DNA from: Algibacter mikhailovii | GTDB taxonomy: Bacteria; Bacteroidota; Bacteroidia; Flavobacteriales; Flavobacteriaceae | Direction: 5' to 3' | Length of the DNA: 64,000 nt | Assembly (NCBI RefSeq): GCF_014651495.1 | Contig: NZ_BMWZ01000002.1 | Coordinates: 546,111 to 610,110, forward strand | Notes under the pieces: model-generated | The model's database searches: none | What the model saw: the letters and a program-made list of their open reading frames with translations, nothing else | What the model was told of the DNA's origin: nothing | Position numbers and translations under genes: made by a program | In this document: positions 8,908 through 17,291 of the stretch, piece by piece | How the letters are laid out: each line of letters opens with the position of its first letter | Position numbering within the stretch: position 1 is the first letter of the stretch

Positions 8908-10172
8908 TCCTCATTTTCATAGGCATTCATATCATCTCTTAAATCCAAATCTCTTAACACAGTATTTTTAGCACCAATAGTCAAAACTGTTAGTAAGGTC
9001 ATACAACCACCAAACACAACTCCAGCAACAGGCCCCATAATTTTTGCTGCTACGCCACTTTCAAAGGCTCCTAATTCATTTGAAGACCCAACAAACATGG
9101 AATTCACAGAAGACACACGTCCACGCATATCATCTGGAGTTTTTAACTGTAATATAGTTTGCCGTATAATCATGGAAACTCCATCAGCTGCGCCACTAAT
9201 AAATAGCATTAAAACACTTACCCAAAACAAATTTGATAAGCCGAAACCTATAATACTAATACCAAAAATAAACACAGATATTAATAACTTCTTACCGGTC
9301 TTATGACTAATTGGAATATACGTGGTAGCAAACATGGTTACTATACTACCCAAAGAAATTGAAGCATTCATGATTCCAAAACCTTCACTGCCTACCTCAA
9401 GTACATCTTGAGCAAAAACAGATAAAATAGCAACAGTACCACCAAATAAGACGGCAATCATATCTAAAGTCAAAGCGCCCAAAATAGCTTTATTATTAAA
9501 TACAAAGGTTACGCCTGCTTTTAAACTATCCGCTATTGGCTCACCAACTTTTTTGTTTAATATAGGTTTCTTTTTAATCTGAAATGTTAAAATAAAGGAT
9601 AACACTACAAGAATAAACACCAAACACAATGTTTTATCAACCCCTAACCAACTGATAAAGAATCCACCAAAAAGCGCCCCTAAAACGGCTGCCGTTTTCC
9701 AAGTACTTGTGCTCCATGTTGCAGCATTGGGATATATTTTTTTAGGTACAATGAGTGCTATTAAGGAAAAAATAGTGGGTCCAAAAAAAGCGCGTAAAAA
9801 GCCTCCAAAAAAAACCAAAGCATAAATTCCATAAAGTATCTTACTTGTTGACCATCCTGCGACAATCTTAGGCCATGTAAGCAAAAACAAGCCCAAGCTA
9901 ATCAACGAAAAAGCCGCTATGCATAAAGCCAACAAGTTTCTTTTTTCCCTTTTATCCACTATATGCCCCGCAAACAGTGCCATGGTGAAAGCAGGAATAA
10001 TTTCCATAAGACCAATAATACCTAATGACAAAGGATCTTTAGTTAAGCTATACACTTGCCATTCTATAACAATAAACTGCATAGACCAGCCAAAAACCAG
10101 TAACAAACGCATGAATAAAAAGATATTAAATTCCTTGATGCGAAGTGCCGCATATGGATCCTGTTTCGTCAT
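8904..10172 (-). CDS. MFS transporter
   Basis: A 422-residue polytopic inner-membrane protein with about 12 hydrophobic segments. The loop after the second helix reads GHIVDKREKRN, the G-x-x-x-D-R/K-x-x-R/K-R motif A of the major facilitator superfamily. The C-terminal half repeats the layout (GAADGVSMIIRQTILQLKTP and RGRVSSVNSMFVG), as in macrolide/enterobactin-exporter-like MFS members. Substrate unknown. It starts 3 bases after the recJ stop, so both are probably on one transcript. Confidence 0.88.
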   Translation of the reverse strand: MTKQDPYAALRIKEFNIFLFMRLLLVFGWSMQFIVIEWQVYSLTKDPLSLGIIGLMEIIPAFTMALFAGHIVDKREKRNLLALCIAAFSLISLGLFLLTWPKIVAGWSTSKILYGIYALVFFGGFLRAFFGPTIFSLIALIVPKKIYPNAATWSTSTWKTAAVLGALFGGFFISWLGVDKTLCLVFILVVLSFILTFQIKKKPILNKKVGEPIADSLKAGVTFVFNNKAILGALTLDMIAVLFGGTVAILSVFAQDVLEVGSEGFGIMNASISLGSIVTMFATTYIPISHKTGKKLLISVFIFGISIIGFGLSNLFWVSVLMLFISGAADGVSMIIRQTILQLKTPDDMRGRVSSVNSMFVGSSNELGAFESGVAAKIMGPVAGVVFGGCMTLLTVLTIGAKNTVLRDLDLRDDMNAYENED

Positions 10173-10175
10173 AAC

Positions 10176-11870
10176 CTAATCTTGAATATCTCGAAGTTTT
10201 AACTGAAGGGATACATTCCCCTGCCACTCGTTTTCATCAATTGAATAAACGGCTTTAAATGGTTTTTCATGCAATATTAAATCAAGCTTATCGCCCATAT
10301 TAAAGCCAATACAAACAAAATTTTGTGATGACTTAGATTGTTTCACGGTAATTCTTAAATGTGTCTTATCAGCACCAACACATTTCCCATAACCTGTGTC
10401 CTTAAGGTCATTGGACATGAAAACGGGCGTCATATTACTAGGACCATACGGCGCAAATTGCTTTAAAATCCTATAAAACTTGGGTGTAATATTGTTTAAA
10501 TCTATTTGAGCATCAATATTGATTTCAGGAACCAACAGTCTCGGATCAATGGTTTTTGCAACCTCTTCTTCAAAAGCCTGTTTAAAGGCTTCAAAATTCT
10601 CTTCTTTTAAAGTTAAACCTGCTGCATATTTATGACCACCAAATTGTTCAATATATGCTTTACAAGCTTCAAGAGCATTATAAACATCAAACCCTTTAAC
10701 TGATCTTGCCGAGGCTGCCAATTTATTTTCACTTTTTGTAAATACCAAGGTAGGTCTGTAGTAGGTTTCCGTTAGTCTAGAAGCCACAATACCAATAACA
10801 CCTTTATGCCAATCTTCACGGTAAACAACTGTAGTACTCCGGTGCTCTTCCTTGTCATCTTTAATTTGTTGAAGCGCTTCTTCAGTAATCCGCTTATCTG
10901 CATCTCTTCGGTCTAGGTTATAATCATTAATTTCAGCAGCATATTTTTCCGCCATTTCTGAATCCTGCTCAGTTAATAGAGTCACAGCGTAACTACCATG
11001 CTTCATACGTCCCGCAGCATTAATACGCGGCGCAACGATAAACACCACATCCGTTATGGTTAACTCAGACTTATCTACTTGGTTTAAAATAGCTTCTATT
11101 CCTGGCCGGGGATTGGCATTAATAACACGTAATCCAAAATAGGCCAAGACCCTATTTTCACCATCAATAGGAACGATATCCGCTCCTACGGCTGTGGCTA
11201 CTAAATCCAAATACGCAGTTAAATCATGAGCTGTTTTTCCTTCTCGAGAAGCTAAAGCTTGAATTAATTTAAAACCAACACCACAACCACATAATTCTTT
11301 GTACGGATAGTCGCAATCCTCTCGTTTAGGATCTAATACAGCTATGGCATCAGGAATTTCATCACCCGGTCTATGATGGTCACAAATCACAAAATCAACG
11401 CCTAGGGTCTTGGCATAAGCCACTTTTTCAATGGCTTTCACACCGCAATCCAAAGCAATAATAAGAGAGAAATCATTATCTGAAGCGAAGTCTATTCCTT
11501 TATAAGATACACCATAACCTTCATCATATCTATCCGGTATGTAAGTATAAACAAGAGGATGCTTTGTTTTTAAGTAGGATGACATTAACGCAACCGATGT
11601 GGTTCCATCAACATCATAATCACCATAGACTAAAATTTGCTCATTATTTGCAATGGCTTGTTCAATCCGATTTACCGCGCTATCCATATCTTTCATTAAG
11701 AACGGATCATGTAAATCATCCAAACTAGGTCTGAAAAACTTCTTAGCCTCTTCATAGTTTTCAATACCGCGTTGAACTAATAAAGCAGCCAAAACAGTAT
11801 CAATCTGCAGTGCCTTTTGTAAAGCTTCAACTTTATCAGCTTGCGGTTTAGGCTTGAAGGTCCAGCGCAT
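10176..11870 (-). CDS. recJ: Single-stranded-DNA-specific exonuclease RecJ
   Basis: A 5'-3' ssDNA exonuclease for RecF-type recombination, mismatch repair and base-excision repair. The 564-residue product has the DHH phosphoesterase core: VYGDYDVDGTTS (near residue 80), ALDCGV and ICDHHRPGDEIPDA for the Mn2+ site, and DLVATAVGADIVP. The C-terminal DHHA1 part follows, with SARSVKGFDVYNAL and FGGHKYAAGLTL, then an OB-fold-like tail. Length is normal for the family. The MFS gene follows closely. Confidence 0.96.
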   Translation of the reverse strand: MRWTFKPKPQADKVEALQKALQIDTVLAALLVQRGIENYEEAKKFFRPSLDDLHDPFLMKDMDSAVNRIEQAIANNEQILVYGDYDVDGTTSVALMSSYLKTKHPLVYTYIPDRYDEGYGVSYKGIDFASDNDFSLIIALDCGVKAIEKVAYAKTLGVDFVICDHHRPGDEIPDAIAVLDPKREDCDYPYKELCGCGVGFKLIQALASREGKTAHDLTAYLDLVATAVGADIVPIDGENRVLAYFGLRVINANPRPGIEAILNQVDKSELTITDVVFIVAPRINAAGRMKHGSYAVTLLTEQDSEMAEKYAAEINDYNLDRRDADKRITEEALQQIKDDKEEHRSTTVVYREDWHKGVIGIVASRLTETYYRPTLVFTKSENKLAASARSVKGFDVYNALEACKAYIEQFGGHKYAAGLTLKEENFEAFKQAFEEEVAKTIDPRLLVPEINIDAQIDLNNITPKFYRILKQFAPYGPSNMTPVFMSNDLKDTGYGKCVGADKTHLRITVKQSKSSQNFVCIGFNMGDKLDLILHEKPFKAVYSIDENEWQGNVSLQLKLRDIQD

Positions 11871-11915
11871 TAAAAACTAGCAATTAATTAAATGGAATAA
11901 TTGGTGTAAAACGTT

Positions 11916-12338
11916 TTATTTAACGTGAAAATGAGTTTCTATTTCAAGTTCTGAAAACTGACGAAACATTTCCATTACGCCGCAATATTTTTCAATTGAA
12001 AGATCTACAGCCCTTTGAAGTTTTTTCTCATTCAGTGCACTCCCGTAAAAATGAAAATTTAACGCTACTTTATCATAAATTTTAGGATGTTCATCCGTAA
12101 GATTAGCCGTTGTTTCTATTTTAAAATCATCAACTTCTAATTTCATTTTCTTAATTAAAGCGGCCACATCTAGCCCTGAACACCCAGCTAATCCAGAGAG
12201 CATTAAGGCTTTAGGTCTATAGCCTTCGCTCTTACCTCCATTTTCTTCTCCTGCATCAATAAACAAATTATGCCCAGATGGATTTGTGCTTTCAAAACGC
12301 ATATCTCCCAACCATGTAGTAGTTACCTCAACTGCCAT
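11916..12338 (-). CDS. OsmC family peroxiredoxin-like protein
   Basis: A 140-residue cytoplasmic protein of the OsmC/Ohr fold, which reduces organic hydroperoxides with a cysteine pair. The two expected cysteines are visible, in LAGCSGLDVAAL (near residue 54) and EKYCGVMEMF (near 119). The arrangement resembles the general OsmC/YhfA branch more than Ohr, so the natural substrate is open. It is divergent from the AhpD-like gene at 12398, making a small redox pair. Confidence 0.87.
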   Translation of the reverse strand: MAVEVTTTWLGDMRFESTNPSGHNLFIDAGEENGGKSEGYRPKALMLSGLAGCSGLDVAALIKKMKLEVDDFKIETTANLTDEHPKIYDKVALNFHFYGSALNEKKLQRAVDLSIEKYCGVMEMFRQFSELEIETHFHVK

Positions 12339-12397
12339 ATCTTTTAATTATTTTTCGTTAATTGTAATTTCAAAAATACTATTAAAAAAAATAACAT

Positions 12398-12988
12398 ATG
12401 CCTTTAGTAATGCCTTTATCTGCCAATCATGATTTAGAAACCAAAGAATTAGCAGAATTCTTTAATGAAACTTTGGGTTTTTGCCCTAATTCAGTACTCA
12501 CTATGCAGCGCAGGCCTGCAATTAGCAAGGCTTTTATTAATTTAAATAAGGCCGTTATGGCAAATGAAGGTCGCGTAACCTCAGCCCTAAAACGGATGAT
12601 TGCTTGGGTATCAAGCAATGCAACAGGCTGCCGGTATTGTCAAGCACATGCCATACGAGCTGCAGAACGTTATGGTGCCGAACAGGAGCAACTAGACAAT
12701 ATATGGGACTATAAAACACATCCAGCTTTCAACGATGCTGAGCGTGCTGCTTTAGATTTTAGTCTAGCTGCATCCCAAGTACCAAACGGTGTTGATGAAG
12801 CCATTAAAAAACGTTTATATGAACATTGGGATGAAGGCGAAATTGTTGAAATGCTCGGCGTTATTTCTTTGTTTGGCTATTTGAATCGATGGAACGACTC
12901 TATGGGAACCTCTATAGAAGGCGGTGCAGTGGAAAGCGGGGAACAATATTTAGGAAAACATGGTTGGGAGAAAGGGAAACATGTTTAA
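12398..12988 (+). CDS. Carboxymuconolactone decarboxylase-family (AhpD-like) protein
   Basis: A 196-residue, all-helical protein with the AhpD core motif CRYCQAHAIRAAERYG (CxxCxxH), in which the cysteine pair and nearby His/Glu carry out thiol-based peroxide or alkylhydroperoxide reduction. The later part (FSLAASQVPNGVDEAI and EIVEMLGVISLFGYLNRWND) matches the peroxidase-related branch of the family. Only 59 bases separate it from the divergent OsmC gene, which fits a shared oxidative-stress role. Exact substrate unknown. Confidence 0.86.
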   Translation: MPLVMPLSANHDLETKELAEFFNETLGFCPNSVLTMQRRPAISKAFINLNKAVMANEGRVTSALKRMIAWVSSNATGCRYCQAHAIRAAERYGAEQEQLDNIWDYKTHPAFNDAERAALDFSLAASQVPNGVDEAIKKRLYEHWDEGEIVEMLGVISLFGYLNRWNDSMGTSIEGGAVESGEQYLGKHGWEKGKHV

Positions 12989-13076
12989 AATGAATGTTAT
13001 TGCTAAAGGTATCATGACCACAAGCAATAAAGTTAATTAAAGTATGAAAAGAACTGGCGATAATTATATGGTTAAC

Positions 13077-13159
13077 CGTCATTACGAGGTACGAAGCAAT
13101 CTCATGAAAAGAACTACAATTTAACAGATTACTTCAGTCATGCTTTCTTCGTAATGACG
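13077..13159 (+). repeat. Palindromic repeat copy A
   Basis: Begins CGTCATTACG and ends with the exact reverse complement CGTAATGACG, with further imperfect pairing inside (GAAGCAATCT against AGATTACTTC). It ends one base before the stop codon of the GIY-YIG gene, so it directly abuts that gene's 3' end. Confidence 0.85.
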
Positions 13160-13459
13160 TTAGTCAAAATAGAAAAGCCAGCCTTCAGATAAATCACTCC
13201 AATCTGGATTGTTAGAATTTATTAAATCTTCCTTTCGTTTCCTGTTACCTGATTTTAATTGTTTTTCTCTCGCTATAGCCCGATTTATATCTGAAAACTC
13301 TTCAAAATAGATCAATTTATCGCAATTATACTTGGCAGTAAATCCTTTATAAGTTTTAGTTTTATGTTGATATACGCGTTTTACCAAATCACTTGTCACA
13401 CCAATATATATAACGGTATTGTTTTTATTGGTCATGAAGTATAGATAAGATTTGTTCAT
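13160..13459 (-). CDS. Small GIY-YIG nuclease-domain protein
   Basis: A 99-residue single-domain protein of the UPF0213-like GIY-YIG family. The first motif is YLYFM and the second is YIGVT; the following VKRVYQHK supplies the conserved Arg, and AIAREKQLK the conserved Glu of the metal site, so it looks catalytically complete. It has no additional DNA-binding domain. Copies of the palindromic repeat flank it on both sides: copy A touches its stop codon and copy B starts 50 bases upstream of its ATG. Such small proteins often occur in several copies in Bacteroidota genomes. A role in cutting or moving the repeats is attractive but unproven. Confidence 0.88.
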   Translation of the reverse strand: MNKSYLYFMTNKNNTVIYIGVTSDLVKRVYQHKTKTYKGFTAKYNCDKLIYFEEFSDINRAIAREKQLKSGNRKRKEDLINSNNPDWSDLSEGWLFYFD

Positions 13460-13508
13460 CAGTAAATATACTAATTACTTTAAAATGATAGAGTTGAGTC
13501 TATTTTTT

Positions 13509-13593
13509 CGTCATTGCGAACATAGTGAAGCAATCTCATGAAAGGAACGACAATTTAACAGATTACTTCAGTCGTGCCTCCTTCGTAAAGACG
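13509..13593 (+). repeat. Palindromic repeat copy B
   Basis: Same family and orientation as copy A. Its left end is CGTCATTGCGAACATAG, and its right end CGTAAAGACG has lost perfect pairing. It is most like copy D, and the similarity continues past its right end into the udg fragment at 13611-13658, so B plus the fragment is a diverged duplicate of D plus the end of udg. Confidence 0.82.
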
Positions 13594-13610
13594 AAAACTA
13601 TACCAACCTA

Positions 13611-13658
13611 TTAATGATTTTTTTGAAGCTCCGGCAATGCCTCAACTTCAAACCAAAA
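13611..13658 (-). pseudogene. Duplicated 3' fragment of the uracil-DNA glycosylase-like gene
   Basis: The minus strand reads FWFEVEALPELQKNH-stop. This matches the C-terminus of the complete gene at 13838-14407, which reads PWFEVEVLPELQKRVAKLV. The similarity continues without gaps into the downstream flank, including the position of the original TAG (13598-13600), and lies exactly 240 bases from the intact copy. The homology stops where repeat copy C begins. It is a dead remnant with no start. Confidence 0.8.
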
Positions 13659-13740
13659 GTCATTGCGAGGAACGACGCAATCTCATGAATGGAAATTGAA
13701 TTTGGCAGATTACTTCAGTCATGCTTCCTTCGTAATGACG
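13659..13740 (+). repeat. Palindromic repeat copy C
   Basis: Left arm GTCATTGCGAGGAACGACGC, right arm ending CTTCGTAATGACG. Same orientation as the other copies. It directly adjoins the truncated udg fragment and lies 8 bases from copy D. Confidence 0.85.
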
Positions 13741-13748
13741 AATCTATG

Positions 13749-13833
13749 CGTCATTGCGAACATAGTGAAGCAATCTAATGATTAGAACTCCAATCTAAAA
13801 GATTACTTCAGTCGTGCCTCCTTCGTAATGACG
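13749..13833 (+). repeat. Palindromic repeat copy D
   Basis: Starts CGTCATTGCGAACATAG and ends CGTAATGACG. It lies 4 bases beyond the stop of the glycosylase-like gene and is nearly the same as copy B over its outer thirds. Confidence 0.85.
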
Positions 13834-13837
13834 GAAA

Positions 13838-14407
13838 CTATACCAACTTTGCAACTCTTTTTTGTAACTCTGGTAACACCTCAACCTCAAACCAAGGGTT
13901 CTTAGTCAGCCAAAACCGATTTCTGGGGGAAGGATGCGGTAGCGGTAGGTATTTTGGCAAGTATTCTTCAAAATTATCTACGGTTTCAGTTAGTGTTTTC
14001 TTTGCTGCTTTTCCTAAATAATAGTTTTGCGCATACATACCAATCAAAATCACCAACTCCACCTTTTTAAATGCATCAAAAAGTGGTTTATGCCACTGTG
14101 GGGCACATTCTGGTCTTGGAGGTAAGTCGCCGGTTTTTCCTTTTCCTGGATAGCAAAAGCCCATAGGGATAATAGCAAACTTAGTCTCGTCATAAAAATC
14201 TACTTCTGAAACTTTGAGCCATTTTCGCAATTGCTTTCCACTGGCATCATCCCAGGGAATACCTGATGCATGAACTTTTGTTCCTGGTGCTTGACCAATG
14301 ATTACAATTTTAGACTCTGGGTGTGCGGGAACTACAGGACGCGGACCTAAAAGTAAATATTCTTTACATATAGCACATTGTTCAATCTCCTGCAGTAGTT
14401 GCTTCAT
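13838..14407 (-). CDS. Uracil-DNA glycosylase-like protein
   Basis: A 189-residue member of the uracil-DNA glycosylase superfamily. IVIIGQAPG (residues 34-42) is the motif 1 strand-loop, followed by SGIPWDDASGKQLRKWL. The C-terminal PLPHPSPRNRFW is the HPSP motif that holds the base and contacts the minor groove. Two N-terminal cysteines (CAIC, 11-14) are present, but not the four expected of Fe-S family 4 enzymes. It could remove uracil or another damaged base; family assignment beyond the superfamily is uncertain. Palindromic repeats lie directly on both sides, and its 3' end has been partly duplicated downstream. Confidence 0.85.
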   Translation of the reverse strand: MKQLLQEIEQCAICKEYLLLGPRPVVPAHPESKIVIIGQAPGTKVHASGIPWDDASGKQLRKWLKVSEVDFYDETKFAIIPMGFCYPGKGKTGDLPPRPECAPQWHKPLFDAFKKVELVILIGMYAQNYYLGKAAKKTLTETVDNFEEYLPKYLPLPHPSPRNRFWLTKNPWFEVEVLPELQKRVAKLV

Positions 14408-14421
14408 GACTTAATAAATTT

Positions 14422-14505
14422 TGTCATTGCGAGTAACGAAGCAATCTTATAAAATATAACTATAATTCAAAAGATGTCTTCAGTTATTTTGCCTTCCAAA
14501 TGACA
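14422..14505 (+). repeat. Palindromic repeat copy E (diverged)
   Basis: TGTCATTGCGAGTAACGAAG at the left and AAATGACA at the right, with a 7-bp perfect terminal pair and a more diverged middle. It fills the gap between the start of the glycosylase-like gene and the stop of the HopJ-type gene, 2 bases before the latter. Confidence 0.75.
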
Positions 14506-14507
14506 TT

Positions 14508-14852
14508 TTATTTTTGCTTCAATGGCTCTCCCGCAAAAGCAATCCCTTCAAATCCTGTTTTCATGAAGTTTCTAATATTTTGATGTCCGTCTCCTTCTGG
14601 CTCCTTTAATACGTCATCAAAATAAAACTGCCCAAAACAAGCCAGTGTTTCTTCTTTAGTAAATCCTTGAACTTTTGCAAAGGCAAATAGCTTACAAGAC
14701 CCTGAGTTTTGTCCTGCTTCATTTTCTAAATTACCATTTTTAAAAGCTGTTGGCATAAACTCATAATTTTCATCAACAACACTCATGGTTTCAGAAAAGT
14801 TAAGCTGTTCTGGTGTATTCCTTAATTTAGTTTTGAAAGCTTCTATATTCAT
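14508..14852 (-). CDS. HopJ type III effector-like protein
   Basis: A 114-residue protein resembling the HopJ family, named after a Pseudomonas effector but widespread in free-living bacteria. It carries FSETMSVVDENYEFMPTAFK, NSGSCKLFAFAKVQG and CFGQFYFDDVLKEPEGDGHQ, the typical conserved blocks. I take the ATG at 14852 (MNIEAFKTKLRN); an upstream non-ATG start at 14894 would overlap rsmI by 26 bases and adds residues with no family match. No secretion system genes are nearby, so a housekeeping role is likelier than effector activity. Confidence 0.85.
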   Translation of the reverse strand: MNIEAFKTKLRNTPEQLNFSETMSVVDENYEFMPTAFKNGNLENEAGQNSGSCKLFAFAKVQGFTKEETLACFGQFYFDDVLKEPEGDGHQNIRNFMKTGFEGIAFAGEPLKQK

Positions 14853-14868
14853 TTTTACGTTTAAAATT

Positions 14869-15543
14869 CTACTTACTTTTTCCTCCAACAACAACCACTA
14901 TTTCTCCTTTAGGTGGTTTATTGGTGTAATATTCTAAAACTTCTTTGGCCGTTCCGCGAATGGTTTCTTCAAATAGTTTGGTTAATTCTCTGGAAACTGA
15001 AACCGGCCGGTCTTCACCAAAATATTCACAAAAATGCCCTAATGTTTTCACTAATTTATGGGGGCTTTCATAAAAAATAATGGTGCGCGTTTCTTCTGCC
15101 AAAAGTAATAATCTCGTTTGGCGCCCTTTTTTCACAGGTAAAAAACCTTCAAACACAAACTTATCATTTGGCAGTCCAGAATTCACCAATGCCGGTACAA
15201 AGGCCGTAGCACCTGGTAGGCAATCCACTTCAATATTATTTTCAATACAAGCCCGAGACAATAAAAATCCTGGATCTGAGATAGCCGGCGTTCCCGCATC
15301 ACTTATTAAGGCGACAACAGTTCCGCTTTTTAATTTCTCAATAATGTGTTCAACCGTTTTATGCTCATTATGCATATGATGGGATTGCATAGGGGTTGAA
15401 ATTTCAAAATGCTTTAATAGCTTACCCGAGGTGCGCGTGTCCTCAGCCAAGATTAAATCAACGTCTTTTAATACTTCAATAGCTCTAAAGGTGATATCCT
15501 TTAAGTTACCAATGGGTGTTGGAACTATAAACAGTTTACTCAT
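14869..15543 (-). CDS. rsmI: 16S rRNA (cytidine(1402)-2'-O)-methyltransferase
   Basis: A SAM-dependent tetrapyrrole-methylase-fold enzyme that 2'-O-methylates C1402 in the decoding centre. The 224-residue product starts MSKLFIVPTPIGNLKDIT, the family signature, then LILAEDTRTSGKLL, ISDAGTPAISDPG and the ESPHKLVKTL block. The frame is open further upstream to 15600, but ATG 15543 fits the conserved N-terminus. It lies 16 bases before the HopJ-type gene. Confidence 0.95.
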   Translation of the reverse strand: MSKLFIVPTPIGNLKDITFRAIEVLKDVDLILAEDTRTSGKLLKHFEISTPMQSHHMHNEHKTVEHIIEKLKSGTVVALISDAGTPAISDPGFLLSRACIENNIEVDCLPGATAFVPALVNSGLPNDKFVFEGFLPVKKGRQTRLLLLAEETRTIIFYESPHKLVKTLGHFCEYFGEDRPVSVSRELTKLFEETIRGTAKEVLEYYTNKPPKGEIVVVVGGKSK

Positions 15544-15595
15544 GTAATATGTATTGAATGATCTGTTTGGCTTGTATGTTTTAAGCCATGAATAA

Positions 15596-15613
15596 GGCAT
15601 CCAAAACGATGCC
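15596..15613 (-). terminator. Short hairpin between the unrecognised gene and rsmI
   Basis: GGCATC and GATGCC pair across a 6-base loop. On the minus strand it follows the stop of the gene at 15638-16378, with only a weak T-rich tail. Confidence 0.45.
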
Positions 15614-15637
15614 CTTTTAAGTGATTAAATAAAACAG

Positions 15638-16378
15638 TTAATTAAACTTAGCCGCTATAATTTCCAAAAAACGAGTTTCAAACTCTTCTTTATCTTGCCA
15701 ATTATTGTAGTCTGGCTTAACAACATCTTGAATAAAGCTTAAAGCATTATCAAGGGTCTCAAAAGTATTTAGTTGAGAAAGCACACGGTCATAATCTTCG
15801 CTCTTATCTTCAAATAAATGCTTTATAAACGCAATTTTATCATTAAGACCAATGTTGAGGCCGCCGCCTTTTAATTTATCATTCAATGATTTGTTTTCAT
15901 TTTCAACAGTCCCGGCATCACAAGAAACAGGGTCGAAAATAGGCATGTTTTTAAATCCAGCCGTTATGTCATCTAAATCATCCGTTTTAGTCTCTTCCTT
16001 GGGAATCGCTTCTTCAAAAACGGTTTCAATATCCTGAGGGTCATCTGGCATATGCTGCAACATATCCTTTATTCTTGCCATAGCTGGAATAGTAATTTCA
16101 TCACGTTCAACATCCATATTAACGTAAATCTTGTCCTCCACTTCTATATTATCGCTAATCTTGTTGTTAAACGCTGTTCCAAGCATTCCGAAAAAAGAAG
16201 AGTTATTGCCAATCTTAGGGAATTCATCTTCAAAATTTTCATGAGCAAATTTTAACACAGATATCGTCTCATAAAGCTGAGAAATTTCAGCATGCATTTT
16301 TAACACATCTTCTTTACCCTCCAACTTAAGGATTCTATGTGCTATTTTTACAAGTTCAGATTCTAACTTCTTCTTCAT
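15638..16378 (-). CDS. Unrecognised acidic protein, 246 aa
   Basis: I cannot assign a named family. The protein is acidic and soluble with no signal peptide. Residues 1-60 are helical and may form a coiled coil (KLESELVKIAHRILKLEGKE). The middle (about 110-170) is low in structure and rich in Asp/Glu/Pro. The C-terminal ~70 residues form a compact helical block: LNDKIAFIKHLFEDKSEDY, then LSFIQDVVKPDYNNW. The layout of a disordered middle between two helical ends suggests a protein-interaction factor, but nothing more can be supported. Confidence 0.7.
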   Translation of the reverse strand: MKKKLESELVKIAHRILKLEGKEDVLKMHAEISQLYETISVLKFAHENFEDEFPKIGNNSSFFGMLGTAFNNKISDNIEVEDKIYVNMDVERDEITIPAMARIKDMLQHMPDDPQDIETVFEEAIPKEETKTDDLDDITAGFKNMPIFDPVSCDAGTVENENKSLNDKLKGGGLNIGLNDKIAFIKHLFEDKSEDYDRVLSQLNTFETLDNALSFIQDVVKPDYNNWQDKEEFETRFLEIIAAKFN

Positions 16379-16643
16379 TGTTTTTTATTTTTAAATTATT
16401 GCGCTACAGGTTTTTGTTTTTTAATAAATTTACGCCACCTTTATACAAACGAATAATTGCTATGTTTAATGAACTCGTTTAAACTTTATTTATTGGCTTA
16501 AAATTGCCTTTTTGCATGACTTTTGGACTTTTTACTATTTTTCTAGCCTTGCTGTTTAAGTAAAAAGCCTTTAACGAATTACAAATTGCCAAATTTTTGC
16601 TTCAATCTAAAAGTTGAAATAAGCTCCATGATAAAATTACGAA

Positions 16644-17291
16644 ATGTTTCTTGAAAATACAGTAAATCATAAAGAACAATTTGGCTGGATAGAAGTTATC
16701 TGTGGCTCCATGTTTTCTGGAAAAACAGAAGAACTCATCCGTAGACTAAAACGCGCACAATTTGCAAGGCAAAAAGTTGAGATTTTCAAACCTGCGCTAG
16801 ACACCAGATATAATGAAGATATGGTTGTCTCTCATGATGCCAATGAAATAAGGTCAACACCCGTACCTGCTGCCGCTAATATTCCTATTTTGGCTGATGG
16901 CTGTGATGTTGTTGGTATAGACGAAGCTCAGTTTTTTGATGATGAAATTGTACGTATTTGTAATGACCTAGCCAATAAGGGTGTTAGGGTTATTGTAGCT
17001 GGATTAGACATGGACTTTAAAGGCAATCCATTTGGCCCCATGCCTAACTTAATGGCCACTGCTGAGTATGTCACCAAAGTACATGCCGTATGTACTAGAA
17101 CTGGGAACTTGGCCCAATACAGTTACCGAAAAAATAAAAATGCCAATATTGTTTTGTTAGGCGAAGTCAATGAATATGAACCTTTGAGTAGAGCAGCCTA
17201 TTATAAGGCCATGACACGAGATAAGGTAAGAAACTTGAAAGTTAATGATGCCCAAGAGGTGCATTCTAAAACCAAAGATTCTAATGCCTAA
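16644..17291 (+). CDS. tdk: Thymidine kinase (type II)
   Basis: Phosphorylates thymidine for dTTP salvage. The 215-residue product has the P-loop GSMFSGKT (21-28), the Walker B-like DEAQFF, and the substrate lasso region. In most type II enzymes a CxxC zinc pair lies where this protein reads AVCTRTGN, and a second Cys pair near the end; here only one cysteine remains, so the structural zinc is probably absent. The 3' end overlaps alr by 8 bases. Confidence 0.94.
   Translation: MFLENTVNHKEQFGWIEVICGSMFSGKTEELIRRLKRAQFARQKVEIFKPALDTRYNEDMVVSHDANEIRSTPVPAAANIPILADGCDVVGIDEAQFFDDEIVRICNDLANKGVRVIVAGLDMDFKGNPFGPMPNLMATAEYVTKVHAVCTRTGNLAQYSYRKNKNANIVLLGEVNEYEPLSRAAYYKAMTRDKVRNLKVNDAQEVHSKTKDSNA

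Noticed and set aside
13077..14505. CRISPR array
   Set aside because: The repeats are 82-85 bp, palindromic, irregularly spaced and separated by genes, with no uniform spacers and no cas genes.
14508..14852. Type III secretion effector
   Set aside because: Only the family name implies this; there are no secretion genes nearby and such proteins are common in non-pathogens.
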